Of a stretch of DNA of 64,000 nt, positions 46,051 through 57,578 are shown piece after piece. The notes under the pieces are model-generated. The model made no database searches. It was given only the letters and a program-made list of their open reading frames with translations, and was not told where the DNA came from. Source of the stretch: Carettochelys insculpta (lineage: Eukaryota > Chordata > Testudines > Carettochelyidae); the NCBI RefSeq assembly GCF_033958435.1, contig NC_134150.1, positions 38,001,501 through 38,065,500 on the forward strand, read 5' to 3'. Positions within the stretch are counted from its first letter, which is position 1. Every line of letters starts with the position of its first letter. Position numbers and translations under genes: made by a program.

Positions 46051-49000
46051 TTAAATCACAGAGGTAACACTGCTTCTAGTGCACAGAAAGAGCTGACCTC
46101 AGGTGTACTGGGGCACTCACGGCTTGCCTGCACTATGTGATGAATCAAAGTTGCAGCAATTAATCCACCAGCAGTCAGTTTATTGCGTCTGCTTAGCTGG
46201 AGTCAAAAGGAGATCAGCCCCTAACCATATTACTGCACAGAAGGCACCATGGTAAGTACAACTTCAGCTACATGGTAGGTTAGACTGACTGGGGTGGTGG
46301 GAGGGTGTTGACAAGGCCTCAGCAGACAACAGTTTAGTTCCTCCCAAGTCCACCAAAATGGGGCCCTCCATCATCTTCTTCCTCGCCCTTCCCTTTGATA
46401 AGGCAGAATACCATTTTTTCCCGCTGGCCAGACTCCCATTCCTGGTGGTGCTGTTTGCAATGCTCTGGGACACAGACAGCTACTTGGAAATTGCTGAATT
46501 ACAGCCATTGCTTGAAATGACATACCATCAGCAGCGGCAGTTCCACAAGTGATCTAATCAACACCCCTATTTGGGAATAAAATCTAAACATATTGGCAAC
46601 ATCCCAGAGGACAAGGTAGTTTTTGGCCTGTTTGAGAATCAATTGCAGTTTGGCTCCCTACTTCCCCATGCTGATTAGTGGAAAAGAAGTAGACTAAGGT
46701 GATTCTTAATGCCAGGTGAAGATTTTAAAACAGGTTACAAAGTACTAGTGAACAGCCAGTGCCCACCTTTTCCAGCCAGGTAGGTGCTGAAGTGAGAAGA
46801 GATCATATGCATCAATCTTTAGTCAGATTTACCATTTACAAGAAGGTATGAAGTGTCATTCCTTAAGTGTAAAACACTATGTAAAAGTGTGTGTGCACCC
46901 CTCCCCCACAATCCATCACTTACTTTGAACCTTTAGTTATATATAGTGCATGGGTAGGACAAGGGAAGGATACATGTTTATCAAGTGTACATTACCACAA
47001 CTACATGGCCTTTAATAGTAAAACACCCCATCTAAACAAACAGAGGCAATGTCTTATGGAAAGAACATCTCCTGAAAGGAAAACTTCAATGAGGGTCGTA
47101 TGACATAGTAGGGTGGGGGAAGCTCATTCACTATTCACGGACAGTCACTGTTGTATAGGTGGCTGATACCCAACTAATGCTAATTAGTCCAGAGCATTCA
47201 GCAGCAGTAGCTTCTCCCTTTGATAGCTACCACAGAATGGACATGAAGCTGAAAATTACCATTTGTCCATTTTATTGAGTGCCTTTAAAATGGGTTGTTA
47301 AGCAAGACAAAGGGTTGTAACGTGTTTGAGGACAGTCTGAATTATCACATCAGGTCCCTTCTGGTTTTGTAATCTATGCAATTTTGCACATTCGCCAAGA
47401 AATTTATTAAGTGTATTTGTAAATCTAGAAAGCAAAGAGACATGGTCCTTCACCTAAACAGCTTACAGTCTAAATAGGCACAAGGTAAAGAGAATGACAG
47501 AGCTAGGGCATGGAAGTTAATGAACTTTAAGACTTATTCGTTACTTTATTTTGACATTAAAAAGTTACAACGTAACAAGGGTTTGAAAAGCCAAGGAAAC
47601 TTGATTTCACACACACACAAAGTCACAGGTTTGAACTGCTTTAAATTATACTTTGATTTTCACCTGTATATTTTATTAAACAATATACATACTAGAAGCC
47701 TCATGACAAAGCCAGGTACATTTTTCTCCAATATTTATGGAGGATGTTGAACTGAATAGTAAAAGATTTCTTGTCTAACTCACAACTTCCGCCCTCATTG
47801 ATGTGATACAGGTATTTTTGTTCATCTGTCTGTGGCTTTGTTGGATGTGTCCACCTGACAATTCTCCATATTACATACCTACTCCCTAAGCACTGTCTAC
47901 ATCTTCCGTAGTATTGCACAGTTTTGTTCATTTGAGCATGGAATATTGAATGGACCCCTTAGTAAACTGACACATACTAGGACATAAATGGGATGATGCC
48001 TCAGTATGACTAAGCATTAAGATTCCACAAAGAATTGCACAGAAATGGAGAAACAAGCTACTAAGAATAGAAAGTATATTCTCAGTCTGTGAATGTAAAC
48101 GTACTCATGGGAGATCCTTGACCACGTCATATGACATGAGGTGGGATAAAGTTATTGATGCTGAAGGCAAAGCAAAACCAAAAACTGTACAAATTTAAGG
48201 CAAGTCCCAGAACAGGGAGCTGTTTACTTTCCAGGCACCGTTTCAAGCTATGCATCCAGGCTCCTGTTTTATCCTTTGTGCTGTGGATAATTCAAAGAGA
48301 GCTAAATAATGATAAATTCAAATATTCTATTTGTAGTGTTTAGATAGTCCATTTTCAGCAGTTTCATTACTTGTGGATTGCATTTCATTAGTTGAAGTCT
48401 ATGAACATCTTACAACTACTGTTAGTCATTTCTGCCTTCAGTTGGAAAATGGTGAAATGGGAAAATTTTCCTTTCATATGTGGTATACTAATTTCCATTT
48501 TACAGTCAGATTTCTTGTACTTGCACAAAGGAGGCTGGGATTACATTCCCTAACTCTGAAGGAAGTCTCCCTCCTTTCAGTAATGGTTCTATCTAAGCAA
48601 CTGGTGAACTGTTTACCAGTTTCTGAACACATGTAAAGTCTATACAATAAAAAGAATGGGCCTCAAGACCTTAAAAGAATGATTTTTCTTTGGATTGAAG
48701 TTATATCAATCTGCAATACATTCAGTTTTAATCCTACAGGAGGATCCTACTGGTCCCTCAGATACACATGAGTTCCTTTAAAGTCCACTGAGAACTGGAG
48801 ACAAGTATTGCAGGGCAGAATTTGACCCAGAGCTAAAAATATTTGATTACTGCACATTTAGAATGTACCTAAATGCCATTTAAAATTAATACTGCCAAAT
48901 ACAAGACATGCTATTGTGAATCACGGAGAACAACTGGCAGGGCTGGTATGTTTATGTTACCACGTGCACAAGTCTCTAACTAGTAGTATGTAAGGATTGC

Positions 49001-49528
49001 ATGTCTGAAGTAGGACATAACTCTGTAATTCCGACTATCAGGACAAATGAAAATACACATAAAATTCAAGGACTGAATAAGTCATTATTCCCTGAAAACT
49101 AATGGATTTACTAATGGCTTGGGGCCATTTAAAATTGGCTTCCACCATAACTACTTGATCTCATGATTGACAACTGCACCTCCGCTCATAATTTTATAAA
49201 ACGCACATTTCCCAAACATTTATCAAATAAATGGTTCAACAAAAATGCATAATTAATCCATTAAACAATAAGTTACAGTAGTATGACGACATTTTGGCTT
49301 CTTTAGTGTGGTGACACACCTTTCTTTTGTTATCCTGCTGAAAGATCATTACAGCATCCAGTTTACTTTTCTGAAAGTTAATGAGATGTCCGTGACTATA
49401 AAAACTCTGCTTGCTACAAGCAAATGTCTTGTTTGTTTCAGCTGGTCACAGATTATATAGAGAACAGCCATTTCTGGCCCCAAATAAATATTTATATAGC
49501 ATTCTTGCAAGTTCAAGTATGATGAGGT
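46051..49528 (-). other. ZDHHC7 3' UTR / 3' flank
   Basis: No coding exon was recognised here. As the sequence just after the ZDHHC7 stop it should contain its 3' UTR. AATAAA signals on the minus strand (TTTATT on plus) occur at 47672-47677, 47545-47550 and 47271-47276; none can be chosen from sequence alone. An old interspersed-repeat-like phrase (acagcttacagtctaaata) is at 47459-47477. The rest looks unique and AT-rich. Confidence 0.4.
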
Positions 49529-49705
49529 TCACACAGAAAACTCAGGTCCCCCTTTCTTTGCTCGCAGTAAAAGTTGCCTGATTCGGAATCCTGCAAAAGG
49601 ATTGATCCACAGGAGTGAAGGTTGGCCCCCAAAGACGGACTTCATCCCTTCCCAACGTAGCCTCCTCTCCCACGTCGGCTTTTCGCTTTTCAGCCTCTCA
49701 ATTTC
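49529..49705 (-). CDS. ZDHHC7: ZDHHC7 last coding exon
   Basis: The acceptor on the minus strand is tttatgtgcag, and the first codon is GAA. The exon encodes 58 residues: [58 protein letters not shown], then TGA at 49529-49531. This is the cytoplasmic tail of ZDHHC7, in register with the human protein. The Met-initiated ORF that extends to 49711 runs six bases into the intron. Confidence 0.94.
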   Translation of the reverse strand, partial: EIERLKSEKPTWERRLRWEGMKSVFGGQPSLLWINPFAGFRIRQLLLRAKKGGPEFSV

Positions 49706-52700
49706 CTGCACATAAATTTAAAAAATAAGTAGACTCTTAATGGCCAGCAGGTGGATTGGTTTAAATCAACAGGTAACTGATTTAAAACATCAATTGTAAT
49801 AGTGTTTCACTCCCATACTTTGGAATTAAACTTTCTTTCATAAAATAATTAGTCTGAGTTGTACTATGAAAATCTTCAATTACATATGCATTATGTATAT
49901 ACACAAACTAACCTAATATGTTCACCTGTATGATAGTTACAGAAGATTAAAAATCTCAGCCAAATTGATTGGCAATATGGAATGTACCAATAAACAAATC
50001 TTTGTATTAAAGGGGAGCACTGCTACTGTACTAATAGTAGATTTATAGTACCAACAACTCAAATTGGTATATGTGGGTGTCTAATAGTAGTAGACTTCTA
50101 CATTAAGGGGTACAAGTGAGGATGCAAGACCAGCAAGGGTTAACTGATTTGCATTTCCCTCCAGCAAACCTCTGATGTTGAATGAAAGACCAGTAACATA
50201 ATATGAAGAAATAATAGTATCCCCCTCTTCCTTGTGTGGATCTCCCATGACATTTTCCTGTTCCCTTCAGAGAAGTGGAGGGGGGGTCCAAACTAGCAAA
50301 TAGTGACAAACCCTGTTCAGCAATGCACTCAGGCAGCAAACTAGTGTGTATGAAACAAATTAGTGTTACTTCTTTCTAAGGAAGAAAACCAGAATGACTC
50401 ACTGAGCTGTGGGGAAGTACAGCACAACGCAAATATTTAAAGCTTGCTCAATACGTTGCATATTTATGTAATACTTTCTGCTATAGTATTTCATGACAAG
50501 CAAAACACCACAAAAAGCTGAAGTGAATGACAGCTGCACTGCATGCTAGGGATCTGTGCTAATATGAAGCTGCTAGGTCACCTTTACTGAATCTAGGCAA
50601 AAATTAAATCTGCCATTAAGAACCTCAGCTCAGACTGCCTTTCTAAATACTTTTTAAATGATCATTTGCAGTACTCACTTCTCACTGGTATCATTTGCTT
50701 TACACTTTTTGTAAAGCATACAGCTATTCAATATTTAAATGCAATGTTTGCAAAGCACAATCAGCTGTGAAAATTCAGGTTGGAACTGTGAACGCAATTC
50801 TTTTACATCCTCAGTCAAATACTCACATTGGATGACATTCTTCCAATGTTTACACCGGGATTTGAGGAGGAAAATGTATTAATGCCACATGATAGCCAGT
50901 ACATCTTACTTCTGTGCAGTAAAAAATGCAAACGAGCACACCCTGCTAAGCCTGGATTAGGTACAATGTGCATATTCCTAATTAAACAAGTCACTTTTGG
51001 TGACAACCTAAGAATTATGGGTGGGATTTTTATAAGCATCCAAGTAATTTAGGGAGCACAAGCCCTACTGAAAGACAATTAAACTTTTTCCAAAACTTCT
51101 GAAAGTCTCACCATACTGCATCATGTACTAGAGGAGGACAAATTTGTTACACACTTGCTCAATAACAATAATTATTTCTAATTCTCCCAGTAGTAGGGAA
51201 AGACAGGTTACTCACCGTAGTAACGGTGGTTCTTCGAGATGTGTCCCCGTGGGTGCTCCACATTAGGTGTCGGGCTCGCCCGGCGCCGCAGATCGGATCT
51301 TCCAAGCAGTTTCTGCCGGACCGCACATGCGCCGGCGCGCGCCGCTCCCTTGCGCGCTCCTGGCCACGTGCGCGATCCGGTCCCCGCCAGTTCCTTGACC
51401 AACTGCCTCGGATGCTCCTGCAAAACACTACACAGAGATCCGAAGCGGGGAGGATGGGCGGGTAGTGGAGCACCCACGGGGACACATCTCGAAGAACCAC
51501 CGTTACTACGGTGAGTAACCTGTCTTTCTTCTTCGAGTGTCCCCGTGGGTGCTCCACATTAGGTGACTACCCAGCAGTAACCCAAGATAGGAGGTGGGTA
51601 ATCGGATTATGTGCAGCTTGTCCCCGAGAGGACCGCTGTCGAGAGACGGGTATCCTCTTGGAATACCCTGTGAAGGGCGTAATGTTTGGCGAAGGTGTCA
51701 TAGGATGACCAGGTCGCCGCTCTGCAAATGTCTTTTAGCGCAACGCCCTTGAAAGAGGCTGTTGATGCCGCCACCGCCCTAGTGGAATGAGCTCTGGGCG
51801 TGGCCAGTAAAGGAGTCTTTTTGAGTTCGTAGCACATTTTTATGCAGGATACGATGTACTTCGAGATTCTCTGCGAAGAGAGACCTTCTCCTTTCGATTT
51901 GGGAGCAAGAGAGACTAGGAGTCTATCCATTTTCTGGAAGGACTTGGTCCTGTCTATATAGAAGGCTAGCGCCCTCCTCACGTCCAGGAGGTGTAGGCGC
52001 GCCTCTTTGTTAGAGTTATGAGGCTTTGGATAAAACAAGGGTAAAACAATAGGTTCGTTAATGTGAAACTCAGAAGAAACTTTAGGAACAAAGGCTGGAT
52101 ACAGCCGTATGGTTACCGCCTCCTTGGAAAAAACAGTGCAGGGTGGCGTTGCCATAACTGCCGCAAGCTCGCTCACCCTGCGAGCTGACGTGATTGCGAG
52201 AAGAAAGGTCGTCTTTATCGTAAGGAGGCGGAGGGAAACCGTGGCCAAAGGCTCGAACGGTGGTCCCGTTAGCACATTAAGCACCAGGTCCAAGTTCCAC
52301 GAAGGTGGAAGCGGTTTCCGAGGGGGGTATTGGTTTACCAACCCTTTGAGGAACCTGGTAACCATGGGATGGGTGAACACCGTGTGCCCTTCCTCTTCGT
52401 GTCTGAACGCCGAAATGGCGGCAAGATGGACCTTTAACGAGGATAGTGAGAGTCCTCCTCTCTTGAGGTCCAGTAAATACTCTAATATTACAGGTATAGG
52501 CACCGAAAGGGGGGCTAGCTGTTTGGTAGAACACCATGCCGTGAAGCGAGTCCATTTTTGCTTGTAGGTCTTCCTGGTGGAAGTCCTCCTGCTACTTTCT
52601 AGGACTTGTTGCACTTCCTCCGTACATGTGCTCTCTAGGGAGCTGAGCCATGGATTAACCACGCTTGTAGTTGCAGGCCTTGGGGATGCGGATGCACTAT

Positions 52701-55700
52701 GGACCCTTGGGCTTGCGTGAGCAGATCCGGCGCCACCGGAAGGGGTATCGGTGGACGGTCCGACATGCACAGGAGTAGGGGGAACCATTGCTGTCGATCC
52801 CACGTTGGGACTATCAGGATCATTCGGGCTCCTTCCCTCCTGGCTTTCTGCAAGACCTTCTGGATCAGCACTGTGGGAGGAAAAGCGTAAAGCAGGGGGC
52901 CCCTCCACGAGATCGCGAATGCATCCCCCAGGGACCCCCGTCCCAGTCCTGCCCTGGAGCAGAATCGTGGGCACTTCTTGTTGTGTTGAGTGGCAAACAG
53001 GTCTATATGGGGAAAACCCCATGCGTGAAAAATCGGTCGTAGCAGATCGGGACGGATCTGCCACTTGTGTGTGAGTGCGAAACGCCTGCTCAGCTGGTTT
53101 GCCTTCACATTGTGAGCGCCTGGTAAGTACGAGGCTTTCAAGATTATATTGTTGGCGATGCACCAGTTCCATAACCGAATTGCTTCCACACATAAGGCAC
53201 GGGACCGAGCTCCTCCTTGCCGATTTATATAAAACATGGTGGAGGTATTGTCTGTACTGATCCCGACAACTTTGCCTTGTATATGGTCTTGAAAGTGTCT
53301 GCAGGCGTTGAACACTGCTCTGAGCTCCAGTATATTTATGTGCAGTGACTGCTCTGTGGAGGACCACAGCCCTTGAGTCACCTCTTCACCCATGTGTGCT
53401 CCCCACCCTATGAGGGAGGCATCTGTAGTAAGAAAAACCGATATTTGTGGTTGGTGGAAGGGTACCCCTGCTAGCAAGTTCTTGGGGTTTACCCACCATT
53501 GCAGGGATTTGTGCACCTCTGCTGTGGGCGACACCACCCCGTGGACGGTGTGTGCTGCCGGTTTGTATACGCTCGCCAGCCAGTGCTGCATGCTGCGCAT
53601 GTGTAACCTGGCGTTCTGTACTACAAACGTCGCCGCTGCCATGTGGCCCAGCAGCTGTAAGCACGTCAGGACCGGCACCGTAGGGCTGAAGGTGATGACC
53701 TGCACGAGGGAGCCGATGGCCCGAAAGCGAGTCTCTGGTAGATACACTCTCGCTGTAATAGAATTTATGCGTGCCCCTATGAACTCTATGTCCTGTGTGG
53801 GGTCTATCTTTGATTTTGCCAGATTGATAACCAGGCCGAGCGAAGAGAACGTGCCTGCTGTGACGCGTATCATGCATAGTACCTCCTCCTTCGAGGCCCC
53901 TTTGAGTAGGCAGTCGTCTAGATACGGGAATATAAATGCCCCGTCTGTGCAGGTAGGCTGACACCACTGCCAAGGTCTTGGTGAAGACTCTGGGGGCCGA
54001 GGAGAGGCCAAACGGTAGGACCTTGTATTGAAAATGTTCTTTGCCTACCATGAACCGGAGGAATCGTCGGTAAGCTGGATGGATAGTTATGTGAAAATAC
54101 GCGTCTTGTAAGTCGAGGGCTGCGAACCAATCTCCATCGTCCAGTGCCGTAAGGATGGAGGCGATTGTGATCATCCGAAAGCGTTGCTTGCACAGGTACC
54201 GGTTGAGGCCTCGAAGATCTAAGATGGGCCTCCAGCCTCCTGTCTTTTTCTCTGTGAGGAAGTACCTCCAGTAGAACCCTTTTCCTTGCAGTTGCTCCGG
54301 CACTCTTTCCACTGCCCCTATGAGCATGAGATGGTCTACGTCCTGCTTGAGCCTCGCTACGTAGGAGGCCTCCTGGAGGTGGGGCCTGGGTGGAGGTCGT
54401 GGCGGTGGGAGCGACTGGAAGGGGATGGCGTACCCCGTGGCTATGATCTCCAGCACCCATTTGTCTGTGGTGATCCTTTGCCACTGGTCGTAGAATGGTC
54501 GGAGGCAATGGTGGAATAGCCGCTTCGGATGACCTAGTGCGATGGTAGTGATGGCGCAGCCCTGGATCTGTGTGTCAAACTTGTGGCCTTTGGCCCTGCC
54601 CCGAGGACGCACGGCTCTGTTGGGAACGTCGCCTGGGAGTTCTGTACTGCTGGTGCTGTTGATGTCGCCCTTGCTCGTAACCCCTGTGGTACTGGGGACG
54701 CTGTTGCTGGTACTGGTACCGTCTTTGTTGAGGGTGTAGTACTTTTTCTTTCTGTATGGAGGGGTGTAAATCCCCAGGGTTCTAAGTGTGGCTCTTGAAT
54801 CTTTACTGGAATGAAGGACCAAGTCAGTTGATTCAGCAAACAGCTTCTGTGAGTCGAAGGGAAGATCGACTATCTTTGCCTGCAGATCCTTCGGTATACC
54901 CGAAGTCTGGAGCCAGGACTCCCTTTGCATCACCACTGCTGTAGCTGTGGAGCGTGCTGCTGTGTCCGCAACATCTAGGGCGATCTAAACTCCCGTCCTC
55001 GAGGCCGCGTAGCCTTCTTGCACGATGGCCTTGAGCACCGGTTTCTTGTCCTCTGGAAGCGAGTCCATGAGGGAGGTTAACCTAGTGTAGTTGTCGAAAT
55101 TATGGTTCACTAAATGCGTTGCGTAATTTGTCATTCGCAACAGTAGAGTGGAGGAGGTGTAGACCTTTCTGCCGAACAGCTCTAGCTTCTTGGCATCTTT
55201 GTCTGTTCCCCCTGTCTTGAATTGAGATGTCTTTGATCTTTGTTGCGACGACTCCACCACCAAGGAATTTGGTTGTAGGTGGCTGAACGGGAACTCCATG
55301 CCCTTCGCCGGCACGAAGCATTTCTTATCCGCTCTCTTGTGGACAGGCGGAATAGTCGCAGGGGTCTGCCATATCATAGTGGCGGACTCCAAGATTGCTT
55401 CATCAAGCGGTACTGCTATTTTGGAGGAGGCCGGAGGTCTCAGATTTTTGAGGAGCTTATGGTGTTTCTCTTGCACCTCTGCTGTCTGGATGCCTTGCGT
55501 GAAGGCCACCCTCTTAAACAGCTCTTGAAACTGTTTGAGATCGTCCGGAGGATGGACGTCCCCCGGGGCCGTAGCCTCATCCGGGGAGGAGAGCGAGGAA
55601 CCACTAGGGTACGCCTCTCTGGACCCTTCCGGTTCCTGTTGGTGATGGTACATCTGCTCGCTGGAAGCTTGCAAGGGAAAATCTCGGGGTTCCATAACCA

Positions 55701-57578
55701 GTTCCCCCCGAGATACTTGAGTCTCTGTCCCCGTTAGCGATTGCCGTCGGGGATACGGGACCGTCTGAAGGGATCTTTCCCTGGTAGATTGCCGGTGGTG
55801 TCTATGCCCCGCGTGATAGGGGCGACCGTGGCAGCACGGGCACTGTTCTTGGGAAGGTGACCTAGACCACTCCCATGGTGCATACCCTCTGCGTCTGGGG
55901 GAGCGAGATCGTCAAGAGACCTGGGACACTGGAGAGAGCGATTTGTGATAGTATTCCAGCGGCTCAAACCCCAGGAAGGGTGAAGGTGGTCCCAGCCAGG
56001 GCGAGGCTGGTTGTAAAAATGGAGATTGGGGCTCCGGGTAGGCTAGGGGGGGACCCCTGCCTTCTGGTTGGAGTCTGCAGCATAAGCGGAGGGCTGAGAG
56101 ATAGCAACTCTGCAGCCCTGTCTGGAGAAGGGCTGCGGTGCCTTGTTTTGTGTGCAGCCTTCCCCCTCCCTTGAGGGGGTAGCTCCGCCCCCCGACGTGT
56201 AGGGGATCTCGGCCCCGTCCGCGCCGTGCTCGGCACGCTCATGGGCGGTGCCGCATGGGCGGTGTCCTCCAGTGCCTGCAGGCTGCGTGCCTGCGCGCTC
56301 TGCACCGCCGGTTCCCCGGGGGTCGGTGCCGCTGCTTGCGGTGCCGCCGGTACCAGCGCTTGTTTAGCCGCCGCCCTGCCTGCAGTGCGGGGCGGCTGTT
56401 TGATTATCAGAGGCTGAGCCACCTCCACGTGGCTCTCCGTGCCGCCGCCGATCAGCTGTTGCTGCGGCTGGGGGCTGTGCGCTCCTCCCGTCCCGCTCGC
56501 TGTTGCTGCCGGCAGGGATCGGGCTGGGGAGACTTTCCTCCGTTTTTGCGCTGATGGGGTCAGGGAGGCGGCTTTCCTTTTATGGGCCCCGGAGGGTCCC
56601 TCCTGCTGCGGCCGCTCCGGCACGTCTGGCTGGAGGGCCTTGTCGAAGAGCAACATTTTAAGCCGCATCTCCCTGTCCTTCCTTGCTCTGGCTGTTAATT
56701 TTGCACAGAAGGAGCATTTCTGCGTGACATGGGACTCCCCCAGGCACCTTATGCAGAGACTGTGCCCATCAGACGCTGGCATTGCCTCTCGGCAGGACTC
56801 ACAATTTCTTGAATCCTGAAAGAGGACATTGTTGGCGAGTGTTTCAGTTGTTAATGGGTACTTAGCACCTTCTCTGTGCTGTTTTTCCCCCTCTCCGAAA
56901 GCCTGCTGCGGCAGGAGGGCTAATGGCCCTAGGCTCCCGGCCTCCGGTGCTCCGCTTGTTACTAGGACTGGACTGAATGCCGTCCCGCTTGTTGTTTCTT
57001 TTTTTTTTTTTTTTGAAAGTAACAACTGGCTAACTTAACAGTAGCCTAAGAACTTGAAAACTTTAAAGAAAAACAGTTAAAACCATTGAATACGCTAAAT
57101 TGGCCGTAGCCTAGTTGGATTCCGTCTGCAGCCGACGGCGGTTAAGAAGAACTGGCGGGGACTGGATCGTGCACGTGGCCAGGAGCGCGAAAGGGAGCGG
57201 CGCGCACCAGCACATGCGCAGTCCGGCAGAAACTGCTTGGAAGATCCGATCTGCGGCGCCGGGCGAGCCCGACACCTCATGTGGAGCACCCACGGGGACA
57301 CTCGAAGAAGAAATGAGAGATAGATCTGAAATCCACATCTGAGTATTTTCACCATCATAAAAGCTCCTCTAGCACATGCAAATAAAGCTATATATAGTCA
57401 AGTATGATATTAGAATTATTACACTAAGCAAGAGAATTAGGCTTTACCGTTTCGTCATTGCATATTGAGTGGATTTGGGTGCCAAACATAACAGCAGTGA
57501 ACGTGAGAAACAGAAAACCCTCAAGGCACAAAAAGACCATCAGGATCACAGTTACAGGTGGGGAAAAGTCACTGCATT
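49529..57578 (-). CDS. ZDHHC7: ZDHHC7, last two coding exons (5' part beyond window)
   Basis: ZDHHC7 is a multipass Golgi S-palmitoyltransferase. Only its C-terminal part is present: exon 57578-57448 joined to exon 49705-49529, in phase. Together they give the fourth membrane segment ([19 protein letters not shown]), the conserved [18 protein letters not shown] junction, the cytoplasmic tail [20 protein letters not shown], and a C terminus ending KGGPEFSV. These match vertebrate ZDHHC7 rather than ZDHHC3, which has [20 protein letters not shown]. The catalytic DHHC exons lie to the right of 64000. The intron between the two exons (7.7 kb) is mostly a DIRS retrotransposon in the same orientation. 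Confidence 0.93.
49706..51198. other. Last ZDHHC7 intron, part left of DIRS element
   Basis: AT-rich intron with no recognised exon or repeat. The sequence near 50828-51052 is open on both strands by chance. Confidence 0.4.
51199..51400 (-). repeat. DIRS right inverted terminal repeat
   Basis: The repeat contains aaagacaggttactcaccg at its outer edge, then the GC-rich block shared with the left ITR (tcgggctcgcccggcgccgc), fading near ccagttccttgacc. The outer 25 to 35 bp is not shared with the left ITR but is repeated, inverted, in the internal complementary region. Confidence 0.82.
51465..51567 (-). repeat. DIRS internal complementary region (ICR)
   Basis: Bases 51465-51528 are a perfect 64-bp inverted copy of 51198-51261 (outer right end). 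Bases 51525-51559 are a perfect 35-bp inverted copy of 57279-57313 (outer left end). The two halves overlap at TTT (51525-51527). This is the arrangement expected if the ICR templates both ends when the circular DNA is made, and it fixes both element boundaries to the base. Confidence 0.9.
51607..52680 (-). CDS. DIRS tyrosine recombinase ORF (open)
   Basis: The uninterrupted frame runs from 53367 to 51607, but its first 230 or so residues are the RNase H region read in another frame; recognisable protein starts about 52680. An SAM-like core-binding domain ([35 protein letters not shown]) precedes the catalytic domain. Candidate catalytic residues are Arg in [11 protein letters not shown], His and Arg in [11 protein letters not shown], and Tyr in [11 protein letters not shown]. 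The ORF ends with TAG/TAA-type stop at 51607-51609. Overlap of this frame with the preceding RT-RNase H frame is normal for DIRS elements. The start codon is not resolved. Confidence 0.85.
   Translation of the reverse strand, partial: RPATTSVVNPWLSSLESTCTEEVQQVLESSRRTSTRKTYKQKWTRFTAWCSTKQLAPLSVPIPVILEYLLDLKRGGLSLSSLKVHLAAISAFRHEEEGHTVFTHPMVTRFLKGLVNQYPPRKPLPPSWNLDLVLNVLTGPPFEPLATVSLRLLTIKTTFLLAITSARRVSELAAVMATPPCTVFSKEAVTIRLYPAFVPKVSSEFHINEPIVLPLFYPKPHNSNKEARLHLLDVRRALAFYIDRTKSFQKMDRLLVSLAPKSKGEGLSSQRISKYIVSCIKMCYELKKTPLLATPRAHSTRAVAASTASFKGVALKDICRAATWSSYDTFAKHYALHRVFQEDTRLSTAVLSGTSCT
52635..54982 (-). pseudogene. DIRS gag C-terminus plus reverse transcriptase-RNase H, frameshifted
   Basis: From 54982 to about 53940 one frame gives the gag tail ([16 protein letters not shown]), then reverse transcriptase motifs: [34 protein letters not shown] and [19 protein letters not shown] one-base-class frameshift near 53930-53950 moves the catalytic box [11 protein letters not shown] into the next frame, which then stays open to 52635. 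That frame carries RNase H signatures ([38 protein letters not shown]). It ends in a region ([18 protein letters not shown]) that in DIRS elements follows RNase H and is sometimes linked to a methyltransferase-like domain. Confidence 0.88.
54985..57025 (-). pseudogene. DIRS gag-like ORF1, disrupted
   Basis: The N-terminal part (57025-55964, 353 codons open) carries a Cys/His cluster: [20 protein letters not shown], then HVTQKC and SFC, likely a zinc-binding motif, followed by a basic, Pro/Ala-rich stretch. The frame then shifts near 55970. The downstream frame contains a TGA at 55912-55914 (CGA to TGA is a CpG transition) and continues to a TAG at 54982-54984. An A-run gives KKKKK after the apparent start, so the true start is uncertain. 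Assignment as gag rests on position and on the Cys/His cluster. Confidence 0.75.
57145..57313 (-). repeat. DIRS left inverted terminal repeat
   Basis: Read on the minus strand this begins tttcttcttcgagtgtcccc and stays alignable with the right terminus for about 160 bp, including the block ggcgccgcagatcggatctt. Most differences between the two ITRs are C/T or G/A changes at CpG sites, as expected from deamination since insertion. It ends where the sequence becomes gttaagaagaactgg (plus strand). Confidence 0.85.
57448..57578 (-). CDS. ZDHHC7: ZDHHC7 penultimate exon (TM4 and TTxE-like region)
   Basis: On the minus strand the acceptor is ctttttcacag and the donor ACG|gtaaag. The exon has 131 nt: two bases completing a split Glu codon, then 43 codons. 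It reads [38 protein letters not shown] and CNDET. The hydrophobic run is the last membrane helix, and NDET sits where DHHC enzymes carry the TTxE-type motif. Human ZDHHC7 differs at only a few positions. Confidence 0.93.

Larger units (their letters stand above)
51199..57313 (-). mobile_element. DIRS-type tyrosine-recombinase retrotransposon, structurally complete, gag and RT broken
   Basis: DIRS elements copy through RNA and integrate as circles with a tyrosine recombinase instead of an integrase. This 6.1-kb copy reads on the minus strand as left ITR (57313-57145), gag, RT-RNase H, tyrosine recombinase, internal complementary region (51465-51559) and right ITR (from about 51400 to 51199). 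The plus-strand trinucleotide AAA occurs at both extremities (51199-51201, 57311-57313), and its complement TTT occurs once at the internal junction (51525-51527). No target duplication is seen, as expected. Damage visible: a gag frameshift near 55970, TGA at 55912-55914, TAG at 54982-54984, and an RT frameshift near 53930-53950. It lies 134 bp inside the last ZDHHC7 intron, in sense. Confidence 0.9.

Noticed and set aside
51208..51514. Several open frames on both strands at the DIRS right end
   Set aside because: They lie in inverted terminal repeat and ICR sequence and arise from its GC-rich palindromic content.
52681..53367. N-terminal 230 residues of the long recombinase frame
   Set aside because: This part is the RNase H region read in another frame; conserved protein is in the overlapping frame.
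55279..56819. Plus-strand open frames of 99-152 codons
   Set aside because: They are antisense shadows of the DIRS gag region.
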